Part shown: one piece after another, positions 1-8,599 of the stretch | How the letters are laid out: each line of letters begins with the position of its first letter | Numbering within the stretch: the stretch's first letter is position 1 | DNA from: Streptomyces longwoodensis | GTDB taxonomy: Bacteria > Actinomycetota > Actinomycetes > Streptomycetales > Streptomycetaceae | Reading direction: 5' to 3' | Length of the DNA stretch: 64,000 bases | Assembly (NCBI RefSeq): GCF_001514125.1 | Contig: NZ_KQ948564.1 | Coordinates: forward strand, 125,408 to 189,407 | Made by a program: the position numbers and the translations under genes | The notes under the pieces: generated by a model | What the model saw: only the letters and a program-made list of their open reading frames with translations | What the model was told of the DNA's origin: nothing | Databases searched by the model: none

Positions 1-1305
1 TCCGACCTGCTCGCCGGGCAGCTCGACGAGGACCTGGTCGCCTCGCTCACCGGCCAGCTCCTGGTGCCGCGCCTCGCCGACTGGTGCGCGGTGTGGCTGG
101 AGGACGAGGTCGGCGGGCGCGGCTGGGGCGACGGCTCCGGGCAGCGGCTCGCCCGCGTCCGGCACGGCAGCGAGGGCCACGTCGAGGAACTGCGCCAGGC
201 CCTGGAGAAGGACCCGCCCTGCCTCACGGAGACCCCGCTCACCGCGACCTCCCTGGCCGTCACTTCCCTCGCCGCGACTGCCCTCAGCTCAACCGCCCTC
301 GCCGGGCCGGTCGAGCTGCCCTGGCCCGGCGCCGCGCCGGGCGGGCCGGGTGCGGTGCTCGCCTGCCGGCTGGTCGCGGGCGGACGCCCGCTGGGCACGC
401 TGGTCATCGGGCGGTCCGGAGCGGAAAGGTTTCCCGAGGAGGTCGCCGGCCTGGTCGAGGACTTCAGCCGCCGGGTGGCGCTCGCCGTCGGCGCGGCCCG
501 CCAGTACGCCCGCCAGGCCACCATCAGCGCCGTCCTGCAGCGGGGCCTGCTGCCCGGCGCGGTCGCCGAGATCCCCGGGGTGCGCAGCGCGCTGGTGTAC
601 GAGCCGTGCGACCAGGGTGGCCCGAGCGGCGACTTCTATGACCTGTTCCCGGCGGGCGACGGCCGCTGGTGCTTCGCCGTCGGCGACGTGCAGGGCAAGG
701 GCCCCGAGGCGGCTGTGGTCATCGGGCTCGCCCGGCCCTGGCTGCGGCTGCTGGCCCGCGAGGGGTACGGCGTCGCCGACGTGCTCGACCGGCTCAACCA
801 GCTCCTCCTCGACGACGCCACCGAGGCGGCCGACGCGGCGGCCCGCGCCTTCGCCGGCCCCACGGGCCCCGCCGGACCGGCCGACGGCCCGCAGACCCGC
901 TTCCTCTCGCTCCTCTACGGCGAGCTCGTGCCCTTCCCCGGCGGCGTCCACTGCACCCTCGCCTCGGCGGGGCACCCGCTGCCGCTGCTCCTCGGCCCGG
1001 ACGGCACCGTACGGACGGTCGCGCAGCCGCAGACGCTGCTCGGGGTCGTGGAGGACGTGGCGTACACCAGCGAGACGTGCGCGCTGCTGTCCGGCGACAG
1101 CCTGCTGTGCGTCACCGACGGGGTCACCGAGCGCCGCTCGGGCGCGCGCCAGTTCGACGACGGCGACGGGCTCGCGCAGGCCCTGGCCGGGTGCGTGGGG
1201 CTGGACGCGGACGGGATCGCGGCCCGGATCCGGCAGCAGGTGCACGCCTTCGGCGCCCGGCCCCCGGAGGACGACCTGGCGCTGCTGGTGCTCCAGGCCG
1301 AGTAG
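1..1305 (+). CDS. SpoIIE-family PP2C protein phosphatase (5' partial)
   Basis: C-terminal 434 codons of a Ser/Thr phosphatase of the SpoIIE/RsbU type. The reading frame is open from the first base, so the true start lies outside the window. The first ~150 residues look like the end of a GAF-type sensor region with a Thr/Ala/Leu-rich linker. The catalytic domain follows, with metal-binding GDFYD (about bp 628-642) and GDVQGKG, then SAGHPLP, VTDGVTERR and the terminal EDDLALLVL motif. Such proteins dephosphorylate anti-anti-sigma factors in partner-switching stress pathways. No kinase or antagonist gene lies beside the visible part, so the partner is unknown. Confidence 0.88.
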   Translation, partial: SDLLAGQLDEDLVASLTGQLLVPRLADWCAVWLEDEVGGRGWGDGSGQRLARVRHGSEGHVEELRQALEKDPPCLTETPLTATSLAVTSLAATALSSTALAGPVELPWPGAAPGGPGAVLACRLVAGGRPLGTLVIGRSGAERFPEEVAGLVEDFSRRVALAVGAARQYARQATISAVLQRGLLPGAVAEIPGVRSALVYEPCDQGGPSGDFYDLFPAGDGRWCFAVGDVQGKGPEAAVVIGLARPWLRLLAREGYGVADVLDRLNQLLLDDATEAADAAARAFAGPTGPAGPADGPQTRFLSLLYGELVPFPGGVHCTLASAGHPLPLLLGPDGTVRTVAQPQTLLGVVEDVAYTSETCALLSGDSLLCVTDGVTERRSGARQFDDGDGLAQALAGCVGLDADGIAARIRQQVHAFGARPPEDDLALLVLQAE

Positions 1306-1366
1306 CGGGACGTCCGTCGCGTCACGCCCGGCGAGGTCACCCCGCGGGTGCGGGACAATGGAACGC

Positions 1367-2599
1367 ATGCCTTCCGCACTCCCCGACGGCGAGCCCGTCC
1401 CCTCCGACGGTGCGCTGCCCGCGTCCGCGCTCGCCGGGGCCGCCGACCGCCCCCTCGGCTTCTACCTGCACGTCCCGTACTGCGCGACCCGCTGCGGCTA
1501 CTGCGACTTCAACACCTACACCGCGACCGAGCTGCGCGGCACGGGCGGTGTGCTGGCCTCCCGCGACAACTACGCCGACACCCTGATCGACGAGGTCCGC
1601 CTCGCCCGCAAGGTGCTGGGCGACGACCCGCGCGAGGTCCGCACGGTGTTCGTCGGCGGCGGCACGCCGACCCTGCTGGCTGCGGGCGACCTGGTGCGGA
1701 TGCTCGGCGCGATCCGGGAGGAGTTCGGGCTCGCCCCGGACGCGGAGGTCACCACGGAGGCCAACCCGGAGTCGGTCGACCCCGCCTACCTCGCGGAGCT
1801 GCGGGCGGGCGGCTTCAACCGGATCTCCTTCGGCATGCAGAGCGCGCGGCAGCACGTCCTCAAGGTGCTCGACCGCACCCACACGCCCGGCCGCCCCGAG
1901 CGGTGCGTCGCCGAGGCGCGGGGGGCGGGCTTCGACCACGTCAACCTCGACCTGATCTACGGCACCCCCGGGGAGAGCGACGAGGACTGGCGGGCCTCGC
2001 TGGACGCGGCGATCGGCGCCGGCCCCGACCACGTCAGCGCCTACGCGCTCATCGTCGAGGAGGGCACCCAGCTGGCCCGCCGGATCCGCCGCGGCGAGGT
2101 CCCGATGACCGACGACGACGTGCACGCCGACCGGTACCTGATGGCCGAGGAGGTGCTGTCGGCGGCGGGCTTCGCCTGGTACGAGGTGTCCAACTGGGCC
2201 ACCTCCGAGGCGGGGCGCTGCCTGCACAACGAGCTGTACTGGCGGGGCGCCGACTGGTGGGGCGCGGGGCCGGGCGCACACTCCCACGTCGGCGGGGTGC
2301 GCTGGTGGAACGTCAAGCACCCCGGCGCGTACGCGGCCGCGCTGGCGTCCGGGCGCACGCCGGGTGCGGGGCGTGAGCTGCTGTCCGAGGAGGACCGGCG
2401 GGTCGAGCGCGTCCTGCTGGAGCTGAGGCTGCGCGAGGGCGTCCCGCTGTCCCTCCTCAAGCAGGACGGCCTCGCGGCGTCCCGCCGGGCCCTGACCGAC
2501 GGCCTGCTCCAGGAGGGGCCGTACGCGGGGGGCCGAGCGGTGCTCACCCTGCGGGGGCGGCTGCTGGCGGACGCGGTGGTGCGGGACCTGGTGGACTGA
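1367..2599 (+). CDS. hemW: Radical SAM heme chaperone HemW (coproporphyrinogen III oxidase-like)
   Basis: Radical SAM protein of 410 aa. The CX3CX2C cluster motif YCATRCGYCDF is about 33 residues in, followed by FVGGGTP and the HemW/HemN-type EANPES and ISFGMQS motifs. HemW inserts or carries heme; older annotations call it oxygen-independent coproporphyrinogen oxidase, but the CGYCDF form is the HemW type. An upstream in-frame ATG at 1358 gives a form three residues longer. I chose 1367 because the protein then begins MPSALPDGE, as I remember for Streptomyces homologs. In many bacteria hemW sits beside hrcA-dnaJ, as it does here within 3 kb. Confidence 0.93.
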   Translation: MPSALPDGEPVPSDGALPASALAGAADRPLGFYLHVPYCATRCGYCDFNTYTATELRGTGGVLASRDNYADTLIDEVRLARKVLGDDPREVRTVFVGGGTPTLLAAGDLVRMLGAIREEFGLAPDAEVTTEANPESVDPAYLAELRAGGFNRISFGMQSARQHVLKVLDRTHTPGRPERCVAEARGAGFDHVNLDLIYGTPGESDEDWRASLDAAIGAGPDHVSAYALIVEEGTQLARRIRRGEVPMTDDDVHADRYLMAEEVLSAAGFAWYEVSNWATSEAGRCLHNELYWRGADWWGAGPGAHSHVGGVRWWNVKHPGAYAAALASGRTPGAGRELLSEEDRRVERVLLELRLREGVPLSLLKQDGLAASRRALTDGLLQEGPYAGGRAVLTLRGRLLADAVVRDLVD

Positions 2600-2638
2600 G
2601 CGACCGGGCCGGTCACGACGTCCGGGCCGGCGCCGCCG

Positions 2639-3511
2639 TCAGGCCCCGCCGTCGCCCGTCACGAAGTCGATCAGTTCCTCGACGCGGCCCAGCAGCTCCG
2701 GCTCCAGGTCCTTGTACGACCGCACCCGCTTGAGGATCGCCTGCCACACCGCACCGGTGTTGTCCGAGGGCCAGCCCAGCGCCCGGCACACCCCGGTCTT
2801 CCAGTCCTGGCCGCGCGGGACCCGCGGCCACGCCTCGATACCCAGGGACGACGGCTTCACCGCCTCCCAGATGTCGATGTACGGGTGGCCGACGACCAGC
2901 GCGTGCTCGCTGGTGACCGACTGTGCGATGCGCCACTCCTTGGTGCCGGGGACCAGGTGGTCCACCAGGACTCCGAGGCGGGCGTCGGGGCCGGGGGCGA
3001 AGTCGTCCACGATCGACGGGAGGTCGTCCACGCCCTCCAGGTACTCCACGACGACGCCCTCGACGCGCAGGTCGTCGCCCCAGACCTTCTCGACCAGCTC
3101 GGCGTCGTGCCGGCCTTCCACGTAGATGCGTCCGGCGCGGGCGACGCGGGCCCGGGCGCCGGGGACGGCGACGGAGCCGGAGGCCGTGCGGGTGGGGCGT
3201 GCGGGGGCGGAGGCGGTGGGCCGGACGAGGGTGACCACCTTGCCCTCCAGCAGGAAGCCCCGGGGTTCCAGCGGGAACACGCGGTGCTTGCCGAAGCGGT
3301 CCTCCAGGGTCACCGTGCCGGCCTCGCAGCGCACGACCGCGCCGCAGAAGCCGGTGCGGGGCTCCTCGACCACCAGGTCCGGCTCCGCCGGGACCTCGGG
3401 GACCGGCTGGGACTTCTTCCACGGAGGGGTCAGGTCGGCGGAGTACCTACGAGGGCGCGGGCCCGAAGGGCCCTCGCTGGAAGGGCGGTGGCGGGAGACG
3501 GGTGGGCGCAT
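2639..3511 (-). CDS. DUF3097 family protein
   Basis: 290-aa protein of the actinobacterial DUF3097 family, function unknown. Recognisable family features are the N-terminal RRYSADLTPPWKK segment, FCGAVVRCEAGTVTLEDRFGKHRVFPLEPRGF-type beta-rich region (only key parts quoted), and the YVEGRHDAELVEKVWGDDLR block, which resembles a TOPRIM-like DNA-processing fold. It is convergent with hemW, 39 bp away, and follows the MBL gene on the same strand with a 31 bp gap, so the two may be co-transcribed. The start at 3511 was chosen because further upstream the frame runs inside the MBL gene. A GGAG lies about 20 nt upstream, so the ribosome site is weak. Confidence 0.85.
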   Translation of the reverse strand: MRPPVSRHRPSSEGPSGPRPRRYSADLTPPWKKSQPVPEVPAEPDLVVEEPRTGFCGAVVRCEAGTVTLEDRFGKHRVFPLEPRGFLLEGKVVTLVRPTASAPARPTRTASGSVAVPGARARVARAGRIYVEGRHDAELVEKVWGDDLRVEGVVVEYLEGVDDLPSIVDDFAPGPDARLGVLVDHLVPGTKEWRIAQSVTSEHALVVGHPYIDIWEAVKPSSLGIEAWPRVPRGQDWKTGVCRALGWPSDNTGAVWQAILKRVRSYKDLEPELLGRVEELIDFVTGDGGA

Positions 3512-3542
3512 TCGGATGACGATAGGAGAAGCTCCGGCGCCG

Positions 3543-4268
3543 TTACGGCGACACGCCGAACCGGGCCGCCAGCGCGTCGCGTTGGGCGCGGACGAAGGCC
3601 GCGTCCACCACCGCGCCGTGTCCGGGCACGTACAGCGCGTCGTCGCCGCCGAACGCCAGCAGCCGGTCCAGCGCGGCCGGCCAGCGCGAGGGCACGGCGT
3701 CCGGGCCCGCCTGGGGCTCACCGGACTCCTCGACGAGGTCGCCGCAGAAGACCACCTCGGTCTCCCCGGGGACCAGCACGGCGAGGTCGTGGGCGGTGTG
3801 GCCGGGCCCCACGTTGGCCAGCAGCACCTGCCGGCCGCCGCCCAGGTCGAGGGTCAGCTCGCCGGAGACCGGGTGACGGGGCCGGACCAGCGCGCTCGCG
3901 GCCTCCTCGGCGGTGGCCTCGTCCAGCCCGTTGCGCACCGCGTCCGCCCGCAGCTCCTCGGCGCCCGCGGCGAGCACCGCGTCCGTGCCGACCGCGGCGT
4001 ACACCTCGGCGCCCGCCAGGGCGGCCGCGCCGAACACGTGGTCGAAGTGGGGGTGGGTGAGCGCGAGATGGGTCACACGGCGCCCGGTGAGGCGCTCCGC
4101 CTCCGACCGCAGCCGCGCCCCCTCGGCGAGGCTCGACCCGGCGTCGATCAGCAGCGCCCCGTCCCGCCCGGGGACCAGTCCCGCCGTGCAGTCCCAGCCC
4201 GGCAGCCGCACCCGCCCCACGCCCGGTGCGACGCGCTCCCAGCCCAGCTCTTCCCAAGTCACCGTCAT
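3543..4268 (-). CDS. MBL-fold metallo-hydrolase
   Basis: 241-aa metallo-beta-lactamase-fold hydrolase. The zinc-binding HxHxDH motif is present as LTHPHFDHVFG at about residue 70, followed by a second His in GPGHTAHDLAV, the bridging Asp in VVFCGDLVEESG, and a terminal YVPGHGAVVD His. Its layout resembles secreted B-type lactamase relatives, but there is no signal peptide, so a cytosolic hydrolase (glyoxalase II-like thioesterase or similar) is more likely. The substrate cannot be told from sequence. It is divergent from hrcA, with 150 bp between starts. Confidence 0.85.
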   Translation of the reverse strand: MTVTWEELGWERVAPGVGRVRLPGWDCTAGLVPGRDGALLIDAGSSLAEGARLRSEAERLTGRRVTHLALTHPHFDHVFGAAALAGAEVYAAVGTDAVLAAGAEELRADAVRNGLDEATAEEAASALVRPRHPVSGELTLDLGGGRQVLLANVGPGHTAHDLAVLVPGETEVVFCGDLVEESGEPQAGPDAVPSRWPAALDRLLAFGGDDALYVPGHGAVVDAAFVRAQRDALAARFGVSP

Positions 4269-4310
4269 ACCGGGACGCTAGCGGTACTGCCCCCGGCCGC
4301 GAGGCCGACC

Positions 4311-4341
4311 TTGCCCAGCCGGTACCCCACCGCCGTACACT
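4311..4341 (+). promoter_or_regulatory. Putative hrcA promoter (-35 TTGCCC, -10 TACACT)
   Basis: TTGCCC at 4311-4316 and TACACT at 4336-4341 are separated by 19 bp. The -10 ends 13 bp before a perfect CIRCE element, so the predicted transcript start would lie just upstream of or within the operator. Seen by eye; no score computed. Confidence 0.5.
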
Positions 4342-4354
4342 GGGCCGGGGAATG

Positions 4355-4381
4355 CTGGCACTCACGATCGAAGAGTGCCAG
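4355..4381. promoter_or_regulatory. CIRCE operator (HrcA binding site)
   Basis: Perfect 9-bp inverted repeat CTGGCACTC-N9-GAGTGCCAG. It has the exact 9-9-9 architecture and the GCACTC/GAGTGC core of CIRCE (consensus TTAGCACTC-N9-GAGTGCTAA). It lies 37 bp upstream of the hrcA start and directly downstream of a -10-like TACACT, which fits autorepression of hrcA-dnaJ by HrcA. Confidence 0.9.
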
Positions 4382-4418
4382 GTGGACGTCTCGGGGACGA
4401 TTTCTGGAGGTGCGCGCG

Positions 4419-5435
4419 ATGCTGAGTGAACGCAGGCTTCAGGTGCTGCGCGCCATCGTCCAGGACTACGTGGGGACCGAGGAGCCGGTGGGTTCCAAGG
4501 CGCTCACCGAGCGGCACAACCTCGGCGTCTCCCCGGCCACCGTGCGCAACGACATGGCGGCCCTGGAGGACGAGGGCTACATCGCCCAGCCGCACACCAG
4601 CGCCGGGCGCATCCCGACCGACAAGGGCTACCGGCTGTTCGTCGACAAGCTCGCGGGCGTCAAGCCGATGACGGCGCCCGAGCGGCGGGCCATCCAGAAC
4701 TTCCTGGGGGGCGCCGTCGACCTCGACGACGTGGTGGCCCGCACGGTGCGGCTGCTCGCGCAGCTCACCCGGCAGGTCGCCGTCGTGCAGTACCCGTCGC
4801 TGACCCGGTCCACGGTGCGCCACGTCGAACTGCTGTCGCTGGCGCCCGCCCGGCTGATGCTGGTGCTGATCACGGACACCGGCCGGGTCGAGCAGCGGCT
4901 GGTCGACTGCCCGGCGCCGTTCGGGGAGTCCTCGCTGGCGGACCTGAGGGCGCGGCTCAACAGCCGGGTCGCGGGCCGCCGTTTCGCGGACGTGCCGGGG
5001 CTGGTGGAGGACCTGCCCGAGGCGTTCGAGGCCGAGGACCGCGGTACGGTCTCCACGGTGCTCTCCACCCTCCTGGAGACACTCGTCGAGGAGAACGAGG
5101 AGCGGCTGGTGATCGGTGGCACCGCCAATCTCACCCGCTTCGGACATGACTTTCCCCTCACGATCCGGCCGGTGCTCGAGGCGCTGGAGGAGCAGGTCGT
5201 GCTCCTCAAGTTGCTGGGCGAGGCGAAGGATCCGGGCGTGACCGTCCGCATCGGTCACGAGAACGCCCACGAAGGACTCAACTCCACGTCCGTCGTGTCG
5301 GTCGGCTACGGTTCGGGCGGCGAGGCAGTGGCCAAGCTCGGCGTGGTCGGACCGACCCGCATGGACTACCCGGGAACGATGGGAGCGGTACGCGCAGTGG
5401 CACGGTACGTCGGACAGATCCTGGCGGAGTCGTAA
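4419..5435 (+). CDS. hrcA: Heat-inducible transcription repressor HrcA
   Basis: 338-aa repressor of class I heat-shock genes. The N-terminal winged-helix segment reads LSERRLQVLRAIVQDYV, EEPVGSKAL and the HrcA signature SPATVRNDMAALEDEGYI, followed by PHTSAGRIPTDKGYR. The C-terminal GAF-like domain ends with the typical GVVGPTRMDYPGTMGAVRAV block. The ATG at 4419 follows CTGGAGG at 4404-4410. dnaJ follows with no gap, the standard actinobacterial pairing. A perfect CIRCE element upstream indicates autoregulation; HrcA usually also controls groE genes elsewhere. Confidence 0.97.
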   Translation: MLSERRLQVLRAIVQDYVGTEEPVGSKALTERHNLGVSPATVRNDMAALEDEGYIAQPHTSAGRIPTDKGYRLFVDKLAGVKPMTAPERRAIQNFLGGAVDLDDVVARTVRLLAQLTRQVAVVQYPSLTRSTVRHVELLSLAPARLMLVLITDTGRVEQRLVDCPAPFGESSLADLRARLNSRVAGRRFADVPGLVEDLPEAFEAEDRGTVSTVLSTLLETLVEENEERLVIGGTANLTRFGHDFPLTIRPVLEALEEQVVLLKLLGEAKDPGVTVRIGHENAHEGLNSTSVVSVGYGSGGEAVAKLGVVGPTRMDYPGTMGAVRAVARYVGQILAES

Positions 5436-6569
5436 GTGGCCACGGACTACTACGCCGTTCTCGGCGTGCGCCGCGACGCGTCGCAGGAAGAGATCAAGAA
5501 GGCCTTCCGGCGGCTCGCGCGCGAGCTGCACCCGGACGTCAACCCGGACCCGAAGACCCAGGAGCGGTTCAAGGAGATCAACGCCGCTTACGAGGTGCTC
5601 TCGGACCCGCAGAAGAAGCAGGTCTACGACCTCGGCGGCGACCCGCTCTCGCAGGCCGGCGGGGCCGGCGCGGGCTTCGGGGCCGGCGGCTTCGGCAACT
5701 TCTCCGACATCATGGACGCGTTCTTCGGCACGGCGTCGCAGCGCGGCCCGCGCTCGCGCACCCGCCGCGGCCAGGACGCCATGATCCGGCTGGAGATCGA
5801 CCTCGAGGAGGCGGCCTTCGGCACCACGAAGGACATCCAGGTCGACACCGCGATCGTCTGCGGCACCTGCAACGGCGAGGGCGCGGCCCCCGGCACGACC
5901 GCCCAGACGTGTGACATGTGCCGCGGCCGCGGCGAGGTGTCCCAGGTGACCCGGTCCTTCCTGGGCCAGGTCATGACGTCCCGGCCCTGCCCCCAGTGCC
6001 AGGGCTTCGGCACCGTGGTGCCGACCCCGTGCCCGGAGTGCGCGGGCGACGGACGGGTGCGCTCGCGGCGGACGCTCACCGTGAAGATCCCGGCCGGCGT
6101 CGACAACGGCACCCGCATCCAGCTCGCGGGCGAGGGCGAGGTGGGCCCCGGCGGCGGCCCCGCCGGCGACCTGTACGTGGAGATCCACGAGCTGCCCCAC
6201 GCGCAGTTCCAGAGGCGCGGCGACGACCTGCACTGCACGGTCACCCTGCCGATGACCGCGGCGGCGCTCGGCACCAAGGTGCCGCTGGAGACGCTGGACG
6301 GCCTGGAGGAGATCGACATCCGGCCCGGCACCCAGTCCGGCCAGTCGATCCCGCTGCACAACCGGGGTGTCACGCACCTGCGCGGCGGTGGCCGCGGCGA
6401 CCTCGTGGTGCACGTCGAGGTGCAGACGCCGACCAAGCTCGACCCCGAACAGGAGCGGCTGCTGCGGGAGCTGGCCAAGCTGCGCGGCGAGGAGCGGCCG
6501 CAGGGCCAGTTCCAGCCCGGCCAGCAGGGCCTGTTCAGCCGGCTGAAGGACGCGTTCAACGGCCGCTGA
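5436..6569 (+). CDS. dnaJ: Molecular chaperone DnaJ
   Basis: 377-aa type I DnaJ co-chaperone of DnaK. It has an N-terminal J domain with the HPD triad in ELHPDVNPD, a Gly-rich linker (GGAGAGFGAGGFG), four CXXCXGXG-type zinc motifs (CGTCNGEG, CDMCRGRG, CPQCQGFG, CPECAGDG) and a C-terminal substrate-binding domain. The GTG start abuts the hrcA stop codon directly, so the two are translationally coupled. This hrcA-linked copy corresponds to the HrcA-regulated DnaJ2 of Streptomyces rather than the copy in the dnaK operon. Confidence 0.96.
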   Translation: MATDYYAVLGVRRDASQEEIKKAFRRLARELHPDVNPDPKTQERFKEINAAYEVLSDPQKKQVYDLGGDPLSQAGGAGAGFGAGGFGNFSDIMDAFFGTASQRGPRSRTRRGQDAMIRLEIDLEEAAFGTTKDIQVDTAIVCGTCNGEGAAPGTTAQTCDMCRGRGEVSQVTRSFLGQVMTSRPCPQCQGFGTVVPTPCPECAGDGRVRSRRTLTVKIPAGVDNGTRIQLAGEGEVGPGGGPAGDLYVEIHELPHAQFQRRGDDLHCTVTLPMTAAALGTKVPLETLDGLEEIDIRPGTQSGQSIPLHNRGVTHLRGGGRGDLVVHVEVQTPTKLDPEQERLLRELAKLRGEERPQGQFQPGQQGLFSRLKDAFNGR

Positions 6570-6586
6570 GCGGACCCGCTGAACCG

Positions 6587-6630
6587 ACGCCGAGGAGGCG
6601 CGGGCCGTCCCGCGCCTCCCGATTCGGCGT
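6587..6630 (+). terminator. Strong hairpin after dnaJ
   Basis: Inverted repeat GGAGGCGCGGG (6594-6604) with CCCGCGCCTCC (6609-6619), a perfect 11-bp stem with a 4-nt loop. It is extended by outer arms ACGCCGA (6587-6593) and TCGGCGT (6624-6630). There is no clear T-tract, as is usual for Streptomyces terminators. Confidence 0.75.
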
Positions 6631-6658
6631 TGTCCTGAGGACATGACACCATGCCGTC

Positions 6659-7735
6659 ATGTCCTCCGCACTGACCGATCTGTTCCCCCACCCGATCGTG
6701 CAGGCCCCCATGGCGGGCGGCGTCTCCGTGCCCGTGCTCGCCGCCGCGGTGAGCGAGGCGGGCGGGCTGGGCTTCCTGGCCGCCGGGTACAAGACCGCCG
6801 ACGGGCTGTACCAGGAGATCAAGCAACTGCGGAGCCTGACCTCCCGCCCCTTCGGGGTCAACCTGTTCCTGCCGCAGCCCGAGCACGCCGAGTCGGGCGC
6901 CGTCGAGGTCTACGCCCACCAGCTGGCCGGCGAGGCGAGCTGGTACGACACCGAGCTCGGCGACCCCGACAGCGGGCGGGACGACGGCTACGACGCCAAG
7001 CTCGCCGTGCTGCTCGACAACCCGGTGCCGGTCGTCTCCTTCCACTTCGGCGTGCCGCGCCGGGACGTGCTGGACGCGCTGCGCCGGGCCGGCACCGTCA
7101 CCCTGGTCACCGCGACCACCGCCGAGGAGGCGCTCGCGGTGGAGCGGGCGGGCGCCGACGCGGTGATCGTGCAGGGCGTGGAGGCGGGCGGCCACCAGGG
7201 CACCCACCGCGACGTCCGCGAGAACGACGGCACCGGCGTGGGGCTGCTCGCCCTGCTCGCGCAGGTCCGCGAGACGGTGGGCATCCCGCTGGTCGCCGCG
7301 GGCGGCCTGATGCGCGGCGGGCAGATCGCCGCCGTCCTCGCGGCGGGCGCGAGCGCGGCCCAGCTGGGCACCGCGTTCCTCGTCACGCCCGAGTCGGGCG
7401 CCCCCGCCGTGCACAAACAGGCGCTGACCAACCCGCTGTTCGTCCGCACCGAGCTGACCCGGGCGTTCTCCGGGCGCCCGGCCCGCGGTCTGGTCAACCG
7501 CTTCCTGCGGGAGCACGGGCCCTACGCGCCCGCCGCCTACCCGGAGGTCCACCACCTCACCGCGCCGCTGCGCCGGGCCGCCGCCAAGGCGGGGGACGCG
7601 CAGGGCATGGCGCTGTGGGCCGGGCAGGGCCACCGGCTGGCCCGCGAGCTGCCCGCGGGGCACCTGGTGGAGGTGCTGGCCGACGAACTCGCCGCCGCCC
7701 GGACAGCGTTGTCCTCCTGGGGCGGTGTCCGATGA
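6659..7735 (+). CDS. Nitronate monooxygenase
   Basis: 358-aa FMN-dependent TIM-barrel enzyme of the nitronate monooxygenase (2-nitropropane dioxygenase) family, which oxidises alkyl nitronates such as propionate-3-nitronate. Family features are the N-terminal PIVQAPMAGGVSVPVLAAAVSEAGGLGFLAAGY region (FMN binding), VIVQGVEAGGHQG with the likely catalytic His, IPLVAAGGL and GASAAQLGTAFL. The stop overlaps the start of rsmE by 4 bp (ATGA), so the two genes form an operon, a common arrangement in Streptomyces. Confidence 0.92.
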   Translation: MSSALTDLFPHPIVQAPMAGGVSVPVLAAAVSEAGGLGFLAAGYKTADGLYQEIKQLRSLTSRPFGVNLFLPQPEHAESGAVEVYAHQLAGEASWYDTELGDPDSGRDDGYDAKLAVLLDNPVPVVSFHFGVPRRDVLDALRRAGTVTLVTATTAEEALAVERAGADAVIVQGVEAGGHQGTHRDVRENDGTGVGLLALLAQVRETVGIPLVAAGGLMRGGQIAAVLAAGASAAQLGTAFLVTPESGAPAVHKQALTNPLFVRTELTRAFSGRPARGLVNRFLREHGPYAPAAYPEVHHLTAPLRRAAAKAGDAQGMALWAGQGHRLARELPAGHLVEVLADELAAARTALSSWGGVR

Positions 7736-8478
7736 CGGCCCCGGTCTTCGTCGTCGACCACCTCGACGCGCACGGCGGTCCCTTCGTGCTCGACGGTCCC
7801 GAGGGCCGGCACGCGGTCTCCGTGAAGCGGCTGGAGCCGGGCGAGGAGGTCGTCCTCACCGACGGCGCCGGGCGCCACGCGACGGGCGAGGTGACCGGCA
7901 CGGAGGGCAAGGACCGGCTGCTGGTGCGGCTGGCGCCGGTGACGGAGGAACCCGAGCCGTCCCCGCGGATCACGGTCGTGCAGGCCCTGCCCAAGGGTGA
8001 CCGGGGCGAACTGGCCGTGGAGATGATGACCGAGGTCGGCGTCGACGCGATCGTGCCGTGGCAGGCGGCCCGCTGCATCACCCAGTGGCGCGGCGAGCGC
8101 GGCGCGAAGGCGCTCGGCAAGTGGCGCGGCACCGCCCGCGAGGCCGGCAAGCAGTCCCGCCGGGTGCGCTTCCCCCGGGTCGCGGACGCGGCGAGCACCA
8201 AGCAGGTGGCCGCGCTGCTGACCGACGCCGACTTCGCCGCCGTGCTGCACTCCGACTTCGACCACCCCGGCGCGCCGCTGGCCACCGCCGAACTGCCCGC
8301 CGAGGGCGAGATCGTGCTGGTCGTGGGGCCCGAAGGGGGAGTCGCCGCGGACGAGTTGGCGCTGTTCCTGGAGGCGGGTGCGGGGGCGTACGTGCTGGGC
8401 CGTAGCGTGTTGCGCACGTCGACCGCGGGGACGGCGGCCGCGGCCCTGGTGCTCGGCCGCACCGGCCGGTGGTCCTGA
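7732..8478 (+). CDS. rsmE: 16S rRNA (uracil(1498)-N(3))-methyltransferase RsmE
   Basis: 248-aa SPOUT-class methyltransferase that modifies U1498 of 16S rRNA. It has an N-terminal PUA-like region (GRHAVSVKRLEPGEEV) and a C-terminal trefoil-knot SAM site: PKGDRGELAVEMMTEVGVD, GKWRGTAREAGKQSRR, VGPEGGVAADE and LGRSVLRTSTAGTAA. ATG at 7732 overlaps the upstream stop codon. A perfect 16-bp palindrome follows about 35 bp after the stop. Confidence 0.95.
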   Translation: MTAPVFVVDHLDAHGGPFVLDGPEGRHAVSVKRLEPGEEVVLTDGAGRHATGEVTGTEGKDRLLVRLAPVTEEPEPSPRITVVQALPKGDRGELAVEMMTEVGVDAIVPWQAARCITQWRGERGAKALGKWRGTAREAGKQSRRVRFPRVADAASTKQVAALLTDADFAAVLHSDFDHPGAPLATAELPAEGEIVLVVGPEGGVAADELALFLEAGAGAYVLGRSVLRTSTAGTAAAALVLGRTGRWS

Positions 8479-8511
8479 CCGACCGGATGCGGGTCGCCCA
8501 CCGTAAGGACT

Positions 8512-8527
8512 CCGTCCGCGCGGACGG
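8512..8527 (+). terminator. Palindrome downstream of rsmE
   Basis: CCGTCCGCGCGGACGG is a perfect 16-bp palindrome 33 bp after the rsmE stop. It can form an 8-bp GC stem with essentially no loop, so it is either a terminator component or a protein site. No T-run follows. Confidence 0.4.
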
Positions 8528-8599
8528 TCCGTCAGCTCCCGCCCGTCGTTGGCCGATGCGGTCTACCGGGCCGGGGGCGGCGGTGGCAGGCTGCTGTGC

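Noticed and set aside
4362..6644. 760-aa minus-strand ORF opposite hrcA-dnaJ
   Set aside because: Composition is that of an antisense shadow, and hrcA and dnaJ are unambiguous.
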